Positions 63,252-64,000 of a stretch of 64,000 nt of DNA are shown here, piece by piece. Origin of the DNA: Gillisella taibaishanensis. Its GTDB lineage: Bacteria > Pseudomonadota > Alphaproteobacteria > Rhizobiales > Rhizobiaceae. Position numbers and translations under genes: made by a program. Numbering within the stretch: position 1 is the first letter of the stretch; the number at the start of each line of letters is the position of its first letter. Under the pieces are notes generated by a model. It was not told where the DNA came from, did no database searches, and worked only from the letters and a program-made list of their open reading frames with translations. Location of the stretch: contig NZ_MKIN01000022.1 of NCBI RefSeq assembly GCF_001938985.1, positions 248,001 to 312,000 on the forward strand, given 5' to 3'.

Positions 63252-64000
63252 TCAAATGTCGAGTTGGCCGGAGGCTATGCGCACGGCATTGCCGCCGATG
63301 CGGGCGCGGAAAACTTTGGCGTCCTTGGTATCGATGTGAAGGTGGATGAAAGAGGGTCGGCCCATCTCTAAGCCCTGCTCGATCAGCAAGGGGTGATGCC
63401 CATCAGGCAAGGCGTCGAAATGCTGGATTGCACCGGAAAGTGCGGCGACAGCCGAACCTGTCGCCGGGTCCTCGGCAATCCCCATATCGGGTGAAAACAT
63501 CCGCGCGTGGAAATGGGCAGCATGGTGCACGCCGCCCCGGCAATAGACATAGGCGGAGGTCAAAGCACCGTCGCAAAAGGGCGCGGCACGCTCCCAGAGC
63601 TGCGGATCGAACTCGATGCTCTCGACCTCACCCAGGTTGTTGACCGGCACCAACAGGAAGGGCACACCGGCCGACCAGATCGACGGCACATGATTTTCGA
63701 AGAACAGCTGGCTGGGCTTCAGCGCCAGCGCATCGGCAATACCCTGCCGGTCGAGCGGCAGTTGGATCTGTGTCGAAGTTTTCGGCAGGTCAAATTCGGC
63801 AAAGCTTACCTCACCCGGCCGCAGGCTCACTGCACAACGCACCGGACCAATCTTTTCGTCGATCACGGAAACGAGGTCGATAGGCCCCGAGCGATCCTGA
63901 TGCGCCTTCTCCGCCAGCGCAATGGCGGTTCCAACCGTTGGATGGCCTGCAAAGGGTAATTCCCGGCCAGGCGTGAAGATCCGGATACGCGCTACATGCG
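63252..64000 (-). CDS. PhzF family protein (5' part beyond the window)
   Basis: The minus-strand gene continues past position 64000, so its start is missing; about 248 residues are visible. The first visible part has FTPGRELPFAGHPTVGTAIA, which is the PhzF signature region, and MFSPDMGIAEDPATGSAVAAL is the second family motif near 63440-63500. These are isomerases/epimerases of the diaminopimelate epimerase fold (as in phenazine synthesis), but most family members have unknown substrates. Confidence 0.9.
   Translation of the reverse strand, partial: HVARIRIFTPGRELPFAGHPTVGTAIALAEKAHQDRSGPIDLVSVIDEKIGPVRCAVSLRPGEVSFAEFDLPKTSTQIQLPLDRQGIADALALKPSQLFFENHVPSIWSAGVPFLLVPVNNLGEVESIEFDPQLWERAAPFCDGALTSAYVYCRGGVHHAAHFHARMFSPDMGIAEDPATGSAVAALSGAIQHFDALPDGHHPLLIEQGLEMGRPSFIHLHIDTKDAKVFRARIGGNAVRIASGQLDI

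Overview
The window looks like a chromosomal segment of a Rhizobiales (Rhizobium/Agrobacterium-type) alphaproteobacterium. The evidence is gene content and order: a fused secDF next to yajC and a Mth938-like gene, the pcm-surE-serS-tatCBA-scpBA-nagZ-SPOR-argS-dgt series, an ExoR exopolysaccharide regulator, a PopZ-type polar organiser, and rhizobial palindromic repeats. The DNA is GC-rich and most genes in the first 33 kb lie on the minus strand.

Layout. 0.1-4.7 kb: phytoene/squalene synthase-like gene, Mth938-like gene, secDF and yajC. 4.8-7.4 kb: a DUF815 ATPase convergent with a LysM/LytM lipoprotein. 7.7-20.2 kb: a dense minus-strand housekeeping block (protein repair methyltransferase, SurE, SerRS, Tat translocase, ScpA/B chromosome segregation, NagZ, SPOR protein, ArgRS), then dgt. 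21.6-22.8 kb: erpA-like gene and xth on plus. 22.9-33 kb: exoR, a FadL-like porin, valS, popZ, a TolC-family porin and a second PCMT-family gene. 33-39 kb is more accessory: small hypotheticals, an overlapping nucleotidyltransferase/HD-hydrolase pair, a 55-residue membrane protein missed by length cut-offs, two secreted hypotheticals and a soluble PAS-PAS chemoreceptor, ending at tRNA-Cys. 39.8-47 kb: O-antigen ligase-like protein, diacylglycerol kinase, cobT/cobS, DUF1289, retropepsin-like protease and an ABC-2 exporter. 47-50 kb: two paralogous double-receiver response regulators, one with GGDEF. 50-57 kb: dimethylglycine/sarcosine dehydrogenase, MmyB-type regulator divergent from a methyltransferase, and an MscS-family channel. 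57.5-61.4 kb: a heme locus (hutX and hmuQ-like genes divergent from hmuTUV). 61.6-64 kb: a methyltransferase, tRNA-Lys and a PhzF gene cut by the window end.

How genes work together: SecDF/YajC and TatABC are two protein export routes. The LysM/LytM lipoprotein, NagZ and SPOR protein act on the cell wall. HmuTUV imports heme, and the divergent HutX and HmuQ-like proteins probably handle it in the cytosol. CobT and CobS act in the nucleotide-loop step of cobalamin synthesis. The best candidate for an undescribed module is the 34.1-35.6 kb nucleotidyltransferase + HD pair. The other main observations are the double-receiver paralogs with lost first phosphoacceptors and two PCMT-family proteins that both lack the usual substrate motif. 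All functional calls come from reading motifs; no database search was run.
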